From assembly GCA_029168955.1 (NCBI GenBank), contig JAPDOI010001502.1, forward strand, positions 1-64,000: a stretch of DNA of 64,000 nucleotides, read 5' to 3'. The position numbers were made by a program, and so were the translations under genes. Source of the DNA: Aplectana chamaeleonis (Eukaryota; Nematoda; Chromadorea; Rhabditida; Cosmocercidae). The first letter of the stretch is position 1. Every line of letters begins with the position of its first letter. Under the pieces are notes generated by a model, which was not told the DNA's origin, ran no database searches, and was given only the letters and a program-made list of their open reading frames with translations. This document shows positions 41,801 through 50,579 of the stretch, one piece after another.

Positions 41801-44800
41801 AATGATTACTACGCGTGGTGAATGAAAGTGGGTTCGGCGAAGCCGGCCCATCGTTTGGCGGAGCCGAACGAATACTACGCGTGGTGAATGGAGGCGGGTC
41901 GGCGAATCCGTTCCGTCGTTCGGTGGCGCCGAGTGAATACTACGCGTGGTGAATGGAGGTGGGTTGGCGAAGCCGGCCCATCGTTAGGCGAAGCCGAACA
42001 AATACTACGCGTGGTGAATGGAGGTGGGTCGGCGAAGCCGGCCCATCGTTTGGCGGAGCCGAACGAATACTACGCGTGGTGAATGGAGGCGGGTCGGCGA
42101 AGCCGGTCCGTCGTTCGGCGGCGCCGAATGAATACTACGCGTGGTGAATGGAGGTGGGTCGGCGAAGCCGGCCCATCGTTTGGCAAAGCCAAACGAATAC
42201 TACGCGTGGTGAATGGAAGTGGGTTCGGCGAAGCCGAACGAATACTACGCGTGGTGAATGGAGGTGGGTCGGCGAAGCCGGCCCATCGTTTGGCAAAGCC
42301 AAACGAATACTACGCGTGGTGAATGGAGGTGGGTCGGCGAAGCCGAACGAATACTACGCGTGGTGAATGGAGGTGGGTTGGCGAAGCCGGCCCATCGTTA
42401 GGCGAAGCCGTACAAATACTACGCGTGGTGAATGGAGGTGGGTCGGCGAAGCCGGTCCGTCGTTCGGTGGAGCCAAACGAATTACTACGCGTGGTGAATG
42501 GAAGGTTGGCCCATCGTTCGGCGAAGCCGAACGAATACTACGCGGAGGGTGAACCGGCGAAGCCGGCCCATCGTTCGGCAGAGCCGAATGAATACTATGC
42601 GTGGTGATTGGAGGTGGGTAGGCGAAGCCGGCCCATCGTTCGGCGGAGCCGACTGAATACTGCGCGTGGTGAATGGAGGTGGGTCGGCAAAGCCGCCCCT
42701 AGTTCGGCGGAGCCGAACGAATACTACGCGTGGTGAATGGAGGTGGGTCGACAAAGCCGGCCCATCGTTCGGCCAAGCCGAACGAATACTACGCGTGGTG
42801 ATTGGAGGTGGGTCGGCAAAGCCGGCCCATCGTTCGGCGGAGCCGAATGAATACTACGCGTGGTGAATGGAGGTGGGCCGGCGAAGCCGGCCCATCGTTC
42901 GGCGAAGCCAAATGAATACTACGCGTGGTGAATGGAGGTGGGTCGGCGAAGCCGGCCCATCGTTCGGCGGAGCCGAATGAATACTACGCGTGGTGAATGG
43001 AGGTGGGTTGGCGAAGCCGGCCCATCGTTAGGCGAAGCCGAACAAATACTACGCGTGGTGAATGGAGGTGGGTCGGCGAAGCCGGCCCATCGTTCGGCGG
43101 AGCCGAATGAATACTACGCGTGGTGAATGGAGGTGGGTCGGCGAAGCCGGCCCATCGTTCGGCGGAGCCGAATGAATACTACGCGTGGTGAATGGAGGTG
43201 GGTCGGCGAAGCCGGCCCATCGTTTGGCGGAGCCGAATGATTACTACGCGTGGTGAACGGAAGTGGGTTTGGCGAAGCCGGCTCATCGTTTGGCGAAGCC
43301 GAGCGAATACTACGCGTGGTGAATGGAGGCGGGTCGGCAAAGCCGGTCCGTCGTTCGGCGGCGCCGAATGAATACTACGCGTGGTGAATGGAGGTGGGTT
43401 GGCGAAGCCGGCCCATCGTTAGGCGAAGCCGTACAAATACTACGCGTGGTGAATAGAGGTGGGTCGGCGAAGTCGGCCCATCGTTCGGCGGAGCCAAACG
43501 AATACTACGCATGGTGAATGGAGGCGGGTCGGCGAAGCCGGTCCGTCGTTCGGCGGCGCCAATCAAATACTACGCGTGGTGAATGGAGGTGGGTCGGCGA
43601 AGCCGGCCCATCGTTCGGCGAAGCCGAACGAATACTACGCGTGGTGATTGGAGGTGGGTCGGCGAAGCCGGCCCATGGTTCGGCGAAGCCGAACGAATAC
43701 TACGCGTGGTGAATAGAGGTGGGTCGGCGAAGTCGGCCTATCATTAGGCGAAGCCGTACAAATACTACGCGTGGTGAATGGAGGTGGGTCGGCGAAGCCG
43801 GCCCATCGTTTGGCAAAGCCGAACGAATACTACGCGTGGTGATTGGAGATGGGTCGGCGAAGCCGGCCCATCGTTCGGCGGCGCCGAATGAATACTACGA
43901 GTGGTGAATGGAGGGGGGTCGGCGAAGCCGGCCCATCGTTCGGCGGCGCCGAATGAATACTACGAGTGGTGAATGGAGGGGGGGCGGCGAAGCCGGTCCG
44001 TCGCTAGGCAAAGGCGAACAAATACTACGAGTGGTGAATGGAGGTGGGTCGGCGAAGCCGGCCCATTGTTTGGCGGAGCCAAACGAATACTATGCGTGGT
44101 GAATGGAAGTGGGTTCGGCGAAGCCGGCCCATCGTTCGGCGGAGCCGAATGAATACTACGCGTGGTGAATGGAGGTGGGTCGGCGAAGCCGGCCCATCGT
44201 TTGGCGAAGCCGAACGAATACTACGCGTGGTGAATGGAGGTGGGTCGGCGAAGTCGGCCCATCGTTCGGCGGAGCCAAACGAATACTACGCGTGGTGAAT
44301 GGAAGTGGGTTTGGCGCAGCCGGCCCATCGTTTGGCGAAGCCGAACGAATACTACGCGTGGTGAATGGAGGCGGGTCGGCGAAGCCGGTCCGTCGTTCGG
44401 CGGCGCCGAATGAATACTACGCGTGGTGAATGGAGGTGGGTTGGCGAAGCCGGCCCATCGTTAGGCGAAGCCGTACAAATACTACGCGTGGTGAATGGAG
44501 GTGGGTCGGCGAAGCCGGCCCATCGTTTGGCAAAGCCGAACGAATACTACGCGTGGTGAATGGAAGTGGGTTCGGCGAAGCCGGCCCATCGTTCGGCATA
44601 GCCGAATGAATACTACGCGTGGTGAATGGAGGTGGGTCGGCGAAGCCGGCCCATCGTTTGGCGGAGCCGAATGAATACTACGCGTGGTGAATGGAGGTGG
44701 GTCGGCGGAGCCGGCCTATCGTTCGGCCAAGCCGAACGAATACTACGCGTGGTGAATGGAGGTGGGTCGGCGAAGCCGGCCCATCGTTCGGCGGAGCCGA

Positions 44801-45499
44801 ATGAATACTACGCGTGGTGAATGGAGGTGGGTCGGCGAAGCCGGCCCATCGTTCGGCGGAGCCGAATGAATACTACGCGTGGTGAATGGAGGTGGGTCGG
44901 CGAAGCCGGTCCATCGTTCGGCGGAGCCGAATGATTACTACGCGTGGTGAATGAAAGTGGGTTCGGCGAAGCCGGCCCATCGTTCGGCGGAGCCGAATGA
45001 ATACTACGCGTGGTGAATGGAGGCGGGTCGGCGAAGCCGGTCCGTCGTTCGGTGGCGCCGAATGAATACTACGCGTGGTGAATGGAGGTGGGTTGGCGAA
45101 GCCGGCCCATCGTTAGGCGAAGCCGAACAAATACTACGCGTGGTGAATGGAGGTGGGTCGGCGAAGCCGGCCCATCGTTTGGCAAAGCCGAACGAATACT
45201 ACGCGTGGTGAATGGAGGTGGGTCGGCGAAGCCGAACGAATACTACGCGTGGTGAATGGAGGTGGGTCGGCGAAGCCGGCCCATCGTTTTTCGAAGCCGA
45301 ACGAATACTACACGTGGTGAATGGAAGTGGGTTCGGCGAAGCCGAATGAATACTACGCGTGGTGATTGGAGGTGGGTCGGCGAAGCCGGCCCATCGTTAG
45401 GCGAAGCCGAACGAATACTACGCGTGGTGAATGGAGGTGGGTCGGCGAAGCCGACCCATCGTTTGGCGAAGCCGAACGAATACTACGCGTGGTGAATGG

Positions 45500-46112
45500 A
45501 GGTGGGTCGCCGAAGCTGGCCCATCGTTCGGCGAAGCCTAACGAATACTACGCGCGGTTAATGGAGGTGGGTCGGCGAAGCCAGAACCATCGTTTGGCGA
45601 AGTCGAATGAATACTACGCGTGGTGAATGGAGGTTGGTCGGCGAAGCCGAACGAATACTACGCGTGGTGATTGGAGGTGGGTCGGCGAAGCCAGAACCAT
45701 CGTTTGGCGAAGTCGAATGAATACTACGCGTGGTGATTGGAGGTGGGTCGGCGAAGCCGCCCCTTGTTCGGTGGAGCCAAACGAATTCTACACAAAGGAA
45801 GGCCGGCCCATCGTTCGGCGAAGCCGAACGAATAGTACACGGAGGGTGACCGGCGAAGCCGACCCATCGTTCGGCAGAGCCGAATAAATAGTACGCGTGG
45901 TGAATGGAGGTGGGTCGGCGAACCCGCCGGTCGTTCGACGGAGCCGCCGAATGAATACTACGCGTGGTGAATGGAGGTGGGTTGGCGAAGCCGGCCCATC
46001 GTTTGGCGAAGCCGAACGAATTCTACGCGTGGTGATTGGAGTTTGGCCGGTATAGCCGACCCATCGTTTGGCAAAGCCAAACGAATATTAGATGGGGGTG
46101 GCCGACGAAGCC
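45500..46112 (+). repeat. Decayed right edge of the satellite array
   Basis: Monomers here carry deletions, insertions and unusual bases: GAAGCCAGAACCATCG twice (near 45,580 and 45,690), a 44-bp unit at about 45,634, remnants such as ACACAAAGGAAGGCC near 45,791, TACACGGAGGGTGACC near 45,836 and TTAGATGGGGGTGG at 46,089. The last recognisable piece is GGCCGACGAAGCC, ending at about 46,112. Edge decay next to homogeneous array cores is expected where homogenisation is weak at the border. Confidence 0.85.
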
Positions 46113-46594
46113 TGCTTGCTGCGAGGATGCAAATGATACGTATCGACTTTGCGTGTCGCCACCTATGAGCGCAGCATGATTCGAGAATTGAAAACATTTA
46201 GCAGTTAAAAGGCTCTTTGACGTCATGTTTATTTGCTTGTTCGACCGTTTTTCAAAAAGGACAACTATACTACTGCCATCGTGGTATTCGGTCTTTGGAA
46301 CGGCGCTGGCCCCATGGTTGTAGACGTACTGGTATACTCACGTTGTTTTCACAAGCATGTTTAGGAGCTTGTACCCTACATTAGGAAGTGAAATTTATTG
46401 ATCCTTCGCGTGCGTATGTGGAGCTGGGATACAGACAGTGTGAGTGTGGGATAGTTGAGTAGCAGCATACGCGCACACGCGCGCGATACACCTTAGTGAA
46501 TTCGACTCTAAAACAGAGGGTTTGCAGCCTTCAAGTCAAGTGGCTGCCCCGGGCTAGTGACCTGAAGGGATTTGAAATATATCACTCAAAAGCC
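46113..46594. other. Unique AT-rich flank right of the satellite
   Basis: Single-copy-looking DNA begins abruptly after the last satellite fragment. There is a short run of alternating CG/CA near 46,467-46,488 and a TGACGTCA palindrome near 46,218. I see no coding frame, RNA gene or transposon terminus here. Confidence 0.5.
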
Positions 46595-46709
46595 AGGAAC
46601 AAAAATTGTATTGTCCTAGTCACAAAGGCGAAATTTTCATGAGATAACAGCGATTTCCTGCCTGTTATAGACGTAATCGCTTAGGAAAATACAATTTTAA
46701 CCTAGGAAC
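46595..46709. repeat. Small inverted repeat, about 115 bp
   Basis: The left arm AGGAACAAAAATTGTATTG and TCCTAG (46,595-46,618) is complementary, with small gaps, to TAGGAAAATACAATTTTAAC plus CTAGGAAC (46,682-46,709). The spacer is about 60 bp. This may be a tiny hairpin element. It abuts the point where the endonuclease relic stops matching its family (46,740), so it may have helped truncate it. Confidence 0.5.
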
Positions 46710-46739
46710 AGAAAAAAGCAAAAAATTGTTACATAGTGT

Positions 46740-47051
46740 AATAGACACAATTCCTTGCTCTTCGGTTCTTAAACGCAGAACGCCGAGACGTGGACTCATG
46801 ATTTTATGAGAATCTACCAAGTGGTGCATTGTCGAATTAATGAGGAATCCAACGCCACCGATGTTCTTAATATCCACCTTGGCTCCGATGACGATAAGCT
46901 CGTTGTGATCGGTCTTTCTAACGGTTTCCGTCCTGCCTTTCGTCTCCTGCAGAGCGATAACATCGTACTTGATTTGACGGCTTCTAAGAAGGAGTGTTCG
47001 AAGATCGGCTTCCGATGCAATTGTGCGGGAGTTGTATGTACATATGTTAAG
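46740..47051 (-). pseudogene. Endonuclease-domain relic of a non-LTR retrotransposon
   Basis: Reading the minus strand from 47,051 down to 46,740 gives 104 codons without a stop. It contains LNICTYNSRT, DVIALQETK, NIGGVGFLIN and HLVDSHKIMSPRLGVLRLR. The TYNSRT start and the IALQETK motif (catalytic glutamate) are typical of the apurinic-type endonuclease at the N-terminus of RTE/CR1-like non-LTR retrotransposons. The GGVGF...VDSH...SPRL series is, from memory, the version seen in hookworm-group elements. Downstream of GIVSI the match ends and no reverse transcriptase follows, so the element is truncated on the side that should encode RT, an unusual direction because most non-LTR copies are 5'-truncated. 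Upstream of LNICTY the frame seems shifted: METPTPRDINTALTYV reads in a neighbouring frame. The longer plus-strand frame at 46,806-47,330 is a shadow. Confidence 0.85.
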
Positions 47052-47205
47052 GCAGTGTTGATGTCGCGTGGTGTGGGAGTTTCCAATTTTCCGTATCCGA
47101 TGACGTCCTATTGCTTCAAGATTAGAGATGGCCCCTCACCGGTGGAGGCTTCCTCCGACGCCGTAGTGGAGCATATCCGGTGCGCGGAGTACTGGGGCGC
47201 AGATT

Positions 47206-47281
47206 CAGTTGTCCGAGCGTTTCTTTTCGGTCTGGTTACTGTTCAGTTGTCCGAACGTTTCTTTTCGGACTTGTTCCTCGC
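47206..47281. repeat. 38-bp tandem duplication
   Basis: CAGTTGTCCGAGCGTTTC at 47,206 is repeated as CAGTTGTCCGAACGTTTC at 47,244, each followed by TTTTCGG. The 38-bp unit is present twice with a few differences. It lies just upstream of the endonuclease relic in the sense of that element. Confidence 0.8.
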
Positions 47282-47930
47282 TAAGGATACAAGGATAGCC
47301 GCCCGTACACAGAAATTGCGTTCTGCGTGACCGTTTTTCACCGCTGGCCACCAACAAGTGGTGTTCACCCTATCACCACAATGAGGTGGTGCGTGAAAGG
47401 GCCCTACTTCAAAGGTAACCATTTTTTTTTGCTTATACCTCTGTCTGAACCAAACGAAGTTAGGTGGCAAAGATTGAGAACTCTCCAAGTGAGGCAGTAA
47501 CTCAGAACTTTTTACTCAAGTTGAAAACCAACTAAAACGCCTCGAACAAGTATAAAACAATATATCTAGACGTGCACAACTATAAATTCACTTATTTAGT
47601 TCGAACTTGAATTGTTTGCAGTGGTTTACTTCACAGACAACTAATGTTCAAGCAAAGAGGGCGACGGACAAGTAATGTTCAATATATTTTGTGAACGGAC
47701 AAGTATAAAACTACCTTCAAACGGAGGAGAAATCACGAACAACTAACGTTGGACATTGCATCGACTCGCTACACGGACTACTTAAAATCAACATACTGCA
47801 CAACTTAACTCCCTACGTTGCCATGAACATGTTACGAAAAACGAAGCGTGTACACAGGAATTTCATAGACAGATGGGCTTCATTTTGATTCCGACGTCTT
47901 ACCTGTACGGTCACTTTACCGCAAGATTGT

Positions 47931-48635
47931 GAGTTTTGTTGTCTAAGACTGTCTTGCGGCTCCAGCTTTTTGTAGAAAGGCAAAATGTTTAGAAACGGTG
48001 CTTAGTTTGTACCCTTAGGTACAGTCGTCACAGATCGCACTGACACTCTGCGTGAATGGGTAAAGGCATCGATCGCGCTGAAAACCAAATTCCATTTTCA
48101 GGCTCAATTTCATGAATGAGCCCGGTGGACCACGTCGCTGAAGTTTTGCGCGTCAAAAGCAGATGGTTCTGAAGTTGGAGTGGTTCAAAATGATGATCCG
48201 CCACCAGTTTTCACCAACCATCTAGCACAAGGAACAGTAACGCCATCACACGCTCAGGTGATTCTGCATTTGAAGTTTTTAATTCAAAATTCTACATCCA
48301 AAGTTGCCCAATGAAGACTTCTTTATTTTAGAATAAGTTCCAGCGAACGAAAGGTGGGAGAAATTTACCCACCTAATAAGTTTAAAGCAAAAAACACATC
48401 CGACGTTTTTGCAAAAACACTTCCGACGAATGCCACTTGACACACCGAAATTGACGGAGAGGTGGGAAGTGATTAATTCGAGACGTTTTAGAACGGTTTT
48501 TTTAACGGAAGTTGATGGTTCGGTGGAGCTTTTCCACTCTAATTCTGAGAATCGCCTGCACCAAAAACATGAAAAAATGAGATACGGTTTCTGCGCGTAC
48601 GATGTAGTTAAGCATCGGCGCAAGCTTGGTGCAAG
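47931..48635. other. E1 interior, no recognised feature
   Basis: This stretch follows the E1 end-A homology and has no match in E2 that I can see. It contains scattered short open frames on both strands but no domain, no consistent splice pattern and no repeat structure. It may be E1 interior that E2 has lost, or a later insertion. Confidence 0.4.
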
Positions 48636-48637
48636 TA

Positions 48638-48915
48638 CTGTGCTTCTCTGGGCCAAATTCCGGTCCGCAATTGCGTCCCGACACGCTTTACGGCCGCACA
48701 CGCTCGATTCAGTCGGGTTTCCAGCCCCAAAGCCGACTCGATGTGGCTTTTTTATCCAATTTTCTGAAATTTTTCTTAGTTTCCAGTTTGCAAAACTCAC
48801 CTAGAGTCAGTAGATCGGCGGCTGCTGACCTGGAAGCTCTTCCGACTCGGAGCGTGCAGCCGCAAAGCGTGTCGAGACGCAATTGCGGACCGGAATTTGG
48901 TATAGATAAGCACAG
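48638..48915 (+). mobile_element. TA-flanked hairpin MITE, copy M1
   Basis: A 278-bp element beginning CTGTGCTTCTCTGGGCC and ending in the inverted GATAAGCACAG, with TA on each side. Terminal repeats extend about 60 bp, through GTCCGCAATTGCGTC and CACGCTTTACGGCCGCA, with mismatches. It has no coding capacity. TA targets and CTGTGCTT-type ends fit a Tc1/mariner-mobilised non-autonomous element. The central segment GGATAAAAAAGCC-like (seen here as GGCTTTTTTATCC) gives it an orientation. Confidence 0.85.
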
Positions 48916-48922
48916 TATGTTA

Positions 48923-48968
48923 TAACAAACGCCAACCGAGTTTGCGCCAACCCACTGCAAGGCAGAGT
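48923..48968 (+). repeat. 46-bp flank duplicated with the MITE, copy 1
   Basis: TAACAAACGCCAACCGAG through GCAAGGCAGAGT follows M1 here and follows M3 at 49,496-49,541. It is ordinary host sequence that was carried along in the 292-bp tandem duplication. The two copies look identical. Confidence 0.85.
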
Positions 48969-49207
48969 CCCGACACGCTTTACGGCCGCACGCGCTCGAG
49001 TCAGTCGGGTTTCCAGCCCCAAAGCCGACTCGATGTGGCTTTTTTATCCAATTTTCTGAAATTTTTCCTAGTTTCCAGTTTGCAAAACTCACTTAGAGTC
49101 AGTAGATCGGCGGCTGCTGACCTGGAAGCTCTTCCGACTCGGAGCGTGCAGCCGCAAAGCGTGTCGAGACGCAATTGCGGACCGGAATTTGGTATAGATA
49201 AGCACAG
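48967..49207 (+). mobile_element. TA-type MITE, copy M2, left end missing through tandem duplication
   Basis: M2 repeats M1 from GTCCCGACACGC onward at an offset of 292 bp, with only a handful of differences, and ends at the same AAGCACAG. Its first ~37 bp are absent because it was produced by tandem duplication of the segment 48,675-48,966, not by transposition. The junction shows a 2-bp GT microhomology (GCGTCCC and GAGTATA flanks combined as GAGTCCC). Confidence 0.8.
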
Positions 49208-49216
49208 TATGTTATA

Positions 49217-49495
49217 CTGTGCTTATCTGGGTCAAATTCCGGTCCGCAATTGCGTCTCGACACGCTTTGCAGCCGCACGCTCCCGAGTCAGATGAGCTTC
49301 CAGCGCCGCAGCCGCCTATCTGCTGACTCCAGTTGGGTTTTAGAAGCTGGAAACTAAGAAAAATTGGAGGAAATTGCATAAAAAAGCCACATCGAGTCGG
49401 CTTTGGCGCTGGAAACCCGATTGACTCGAGCGCCTGCGGCCGCAAAGCGTGTCGAGACGCAATTGCGGACCGGAATTTGGCCCAGATAAGCACAG
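49217..49495 (-). mobile_element. TA-type MITE, copy M3, inserted into the duplicated copy
   Basis: M3 is a 279-bp member of the same family in the opposite orientation: its interior reads AAGCCACATCGAGTCGG where M1 and M2 read CCGACTCGATGTGGC. It begins CTGTGCTTATCTGGG and ends AAGCACAG, flanked by TA at 49,215-49,216 and 49,496-49,497. Sequence after M1 (CACAGTATGTTATAACAAACG at 48,911) is the empty version of the M3 site, which proves that TA was duplicated. M3 is more diverged in the middle than M1 is from M2. Confidence 0.88.
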
Positions 49496-49541
49496 TAACA
49501 AACGCCAACCGAGTTTGCGCCAACCCACTGCAAGGCAGAGT
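49496..49541 (+). repeat. 46-bp flank duplicated with the MITE, copy 2
   Basis: Second copy of the flank described at 48,923-48,968. It is separated from M2 by the M3 insertion and marks the right end of the tandem duplication. Confidence 0.85.
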
Positions 49542-50184
49542 ATAGCAAAGTATCAGTGCGATTCTTGACGACTGTATCAGACCTGATTTATCATCGCATA
49601 TTCCTTCTATTTTTTCACATAATTCTACTTTACAAATAACATAAACACTCAGACGGTTCATCTTCGCAGTGTAGGTGAGCAGTTCCAACAGGATGTCTAG
49701 AGAATACCAGCATTTTGATAATCGCCGACTCCCACGTGAGTATAAAGCGGAACATTTAGGTTTACAATAGGAGAAGATAAGTCAATGAAATTATGCATTA
49801 AGGTATACCAATGCAGGCACACGGAGCTTAGATATATTGAAAATGAGACTTGCGCGGTTCTGTACTTGCACGGATTTTCGGTTGGGCGGCTGCTTTATCA
49901 CTAAGTAGTTGTGAAAGCGCTTCAGAAAAATGTTCCAGATTTGATTTGAAGGTTTTTTTGAAGCGCTGATCACGAATCTGAGGTTGATTTGTCGATTTTC
50001 GAAAGTTTTCGGCTTAATTCGCTAAAAGCATTTCAGCAAGGACAGATTTCTGAGGACAAAAGGCTAATTTCGAGATTTCCGGATTTATTCGATAGGTGTG
50101 TCTCAAAATCATTCTCTGGGGGTAATTTGATGTGTTCAACACGAAACTGAGATCCGTTTGCCAATTTTATACATATTACGGTAG
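49542..50184. other. E1 interior between MITE cluster and coding relic
   Basis: AT-rich sequence with no recognised domain. A TATAAA lies at about 49,741. The minus-strand open frame at 50,033-50,344 overlaps the plus-strand exons below and is treated as a shadow. The homology to E2 resumes at about 50,183. Confidence 0.4.
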
Positions 50185-50473
50185 ACTGTTGATAAAGATG
50201 TACCCGCGAGTAACCCTGACTCCGACAGTGGTTCCCTAGACCTGTCGCTGTATGGGAACGAGGATGCCAGGTGTTATTTTTCTCTTCGAAATCAGACTGT
50301 GATTTCAGTTGGATCGAAGCAGCACCGCAGGACGACGACTTCATGGATGGCGAATCCGACTATTTCCCTCCGCCTACACCAGCAAGGTCCCAAAAGGACA
50401 GAAGCGAGGACGACGCGAAACTCAGTACGAGATAGGATCCAATGGTGAAGAAAGAGTCTACGCCGTTCTCTAA
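50185..50473 (+). pseudogene. E1-encoded protein relic: last two exons, frameshifted
   Basis: An open segment at 50,185-50,270 (28 codons plus 2 nt) ends at AG/GTGTTA; a 38-bp intron ends at TGTGATTTCAG (50,308); the last exon runs 50,309-50,473. The reading is acidic (TVDKDVPASNPDSDSGS, then DDDFMDGE, then PPPTPARSQ), then one nucleotide is missing near 50,395 relative to E2, and the frame shifts to a basic stretch GQKRGRRETQYE and the end GEERVYAVL. Without the shift the frame hits TAG at 50,433. E2 keeps the same exon pair, splice sites and C-terminal words, so this was a real protein with an acidic segment, a proline patch and a basic tail. I do not recognise the family. An AATAAA lies at 50,526, as expected for the transcript end. 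Inference: the 3' end of the transposon gene. Confidence 0.65.
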
Positions 50474-50525
50474 ACTTTCACCCAAAACTATTGCCGCAAT
50501 ATTATATTTTCTGTTGTTGTTTCCA

Positions 50526-50531
50526 AATAAA
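50526..50531 (+). promoter_or_regulatory. Candidate polyadenylation signal for the E1 gene
   Basis: AATAAA about 50 bp past the stop codon of the E1 relic, before the subterminal motif array begins. The position fits the usual spacing in nematode transcripts. Confidence 0.4.
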
Positions 50532-50579
50532 TATGTCGAACGAGCTTCTCATCTAGTTGTTATTCAACTTAAATTAAAG

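Larger units (their letters stand above)
1..46112 (+). repeat. 65-bp GC-rich satellite array, head to tail, about 700 monomers
   Basis: A single tandem array fills the first 46 kb and is cut by the left window edge. A consensus monomer can be read as GGTGAATGGAGGTGGG + TCGGCGAAGCCGGCCCATCG + TTCGGCGGAGCCGAATG + AATACTACGCGT (65 bp, 41 G/C, 9 CpG). All monomers face the same way; I saw no inversion and no inserted mobile element. Each unit contains two stem-loops, CGGC-gaa-GCCG and TTCGGC-gga-GCCGAA (up to 9 bp in TCGTTCGGC-gaa-GCCGAACGA). Some monomers are 66 bp (GGGTTCGG for GGGTCGG) and some 44 bp (precise 21-bp loss). Composition is sharply unlike the AT-rich flank. The array is non-coding: a TGA recurs once per 195 nt in each forward frame. 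Whether it is subtelomeric, heterochromatic or otherwise cannot be seen. Confidence 0.98.

Noticed and set aside
60..45100. TTAGGC, the nematode telomere hexamer, in many monomers (CGTTAGGCGAAGCC)
   Set aside because: It occurs once per variant monomer as a single hexamer created by a C to A change, never in tandem, so it is not telomeric repeat.
1..46112. CRISPR-like array
   Set aside because: Repeats are directly contiguous with no unique spacers, and the surroundings are eukaryotic.
46806..47330. 174-residue plus-strand frame
   Set aside because: The minus strand over the same bases encodes recognisable endonuclease motifs; the plus frame is its shadow.
48055..48080. AAAGGCATCGATCGCG as another end of the AGGCAGTGGTC family
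   Set aside because: Similarity is short and no inverted partner is found nearby.
48279..49688. Several overlapping frames of 60-173 residues
   Set aside because: They lie over the TA-type MITE cluster and repeat the same words on both strands as a result of inverted repeats and duplication; there is no protein signal.
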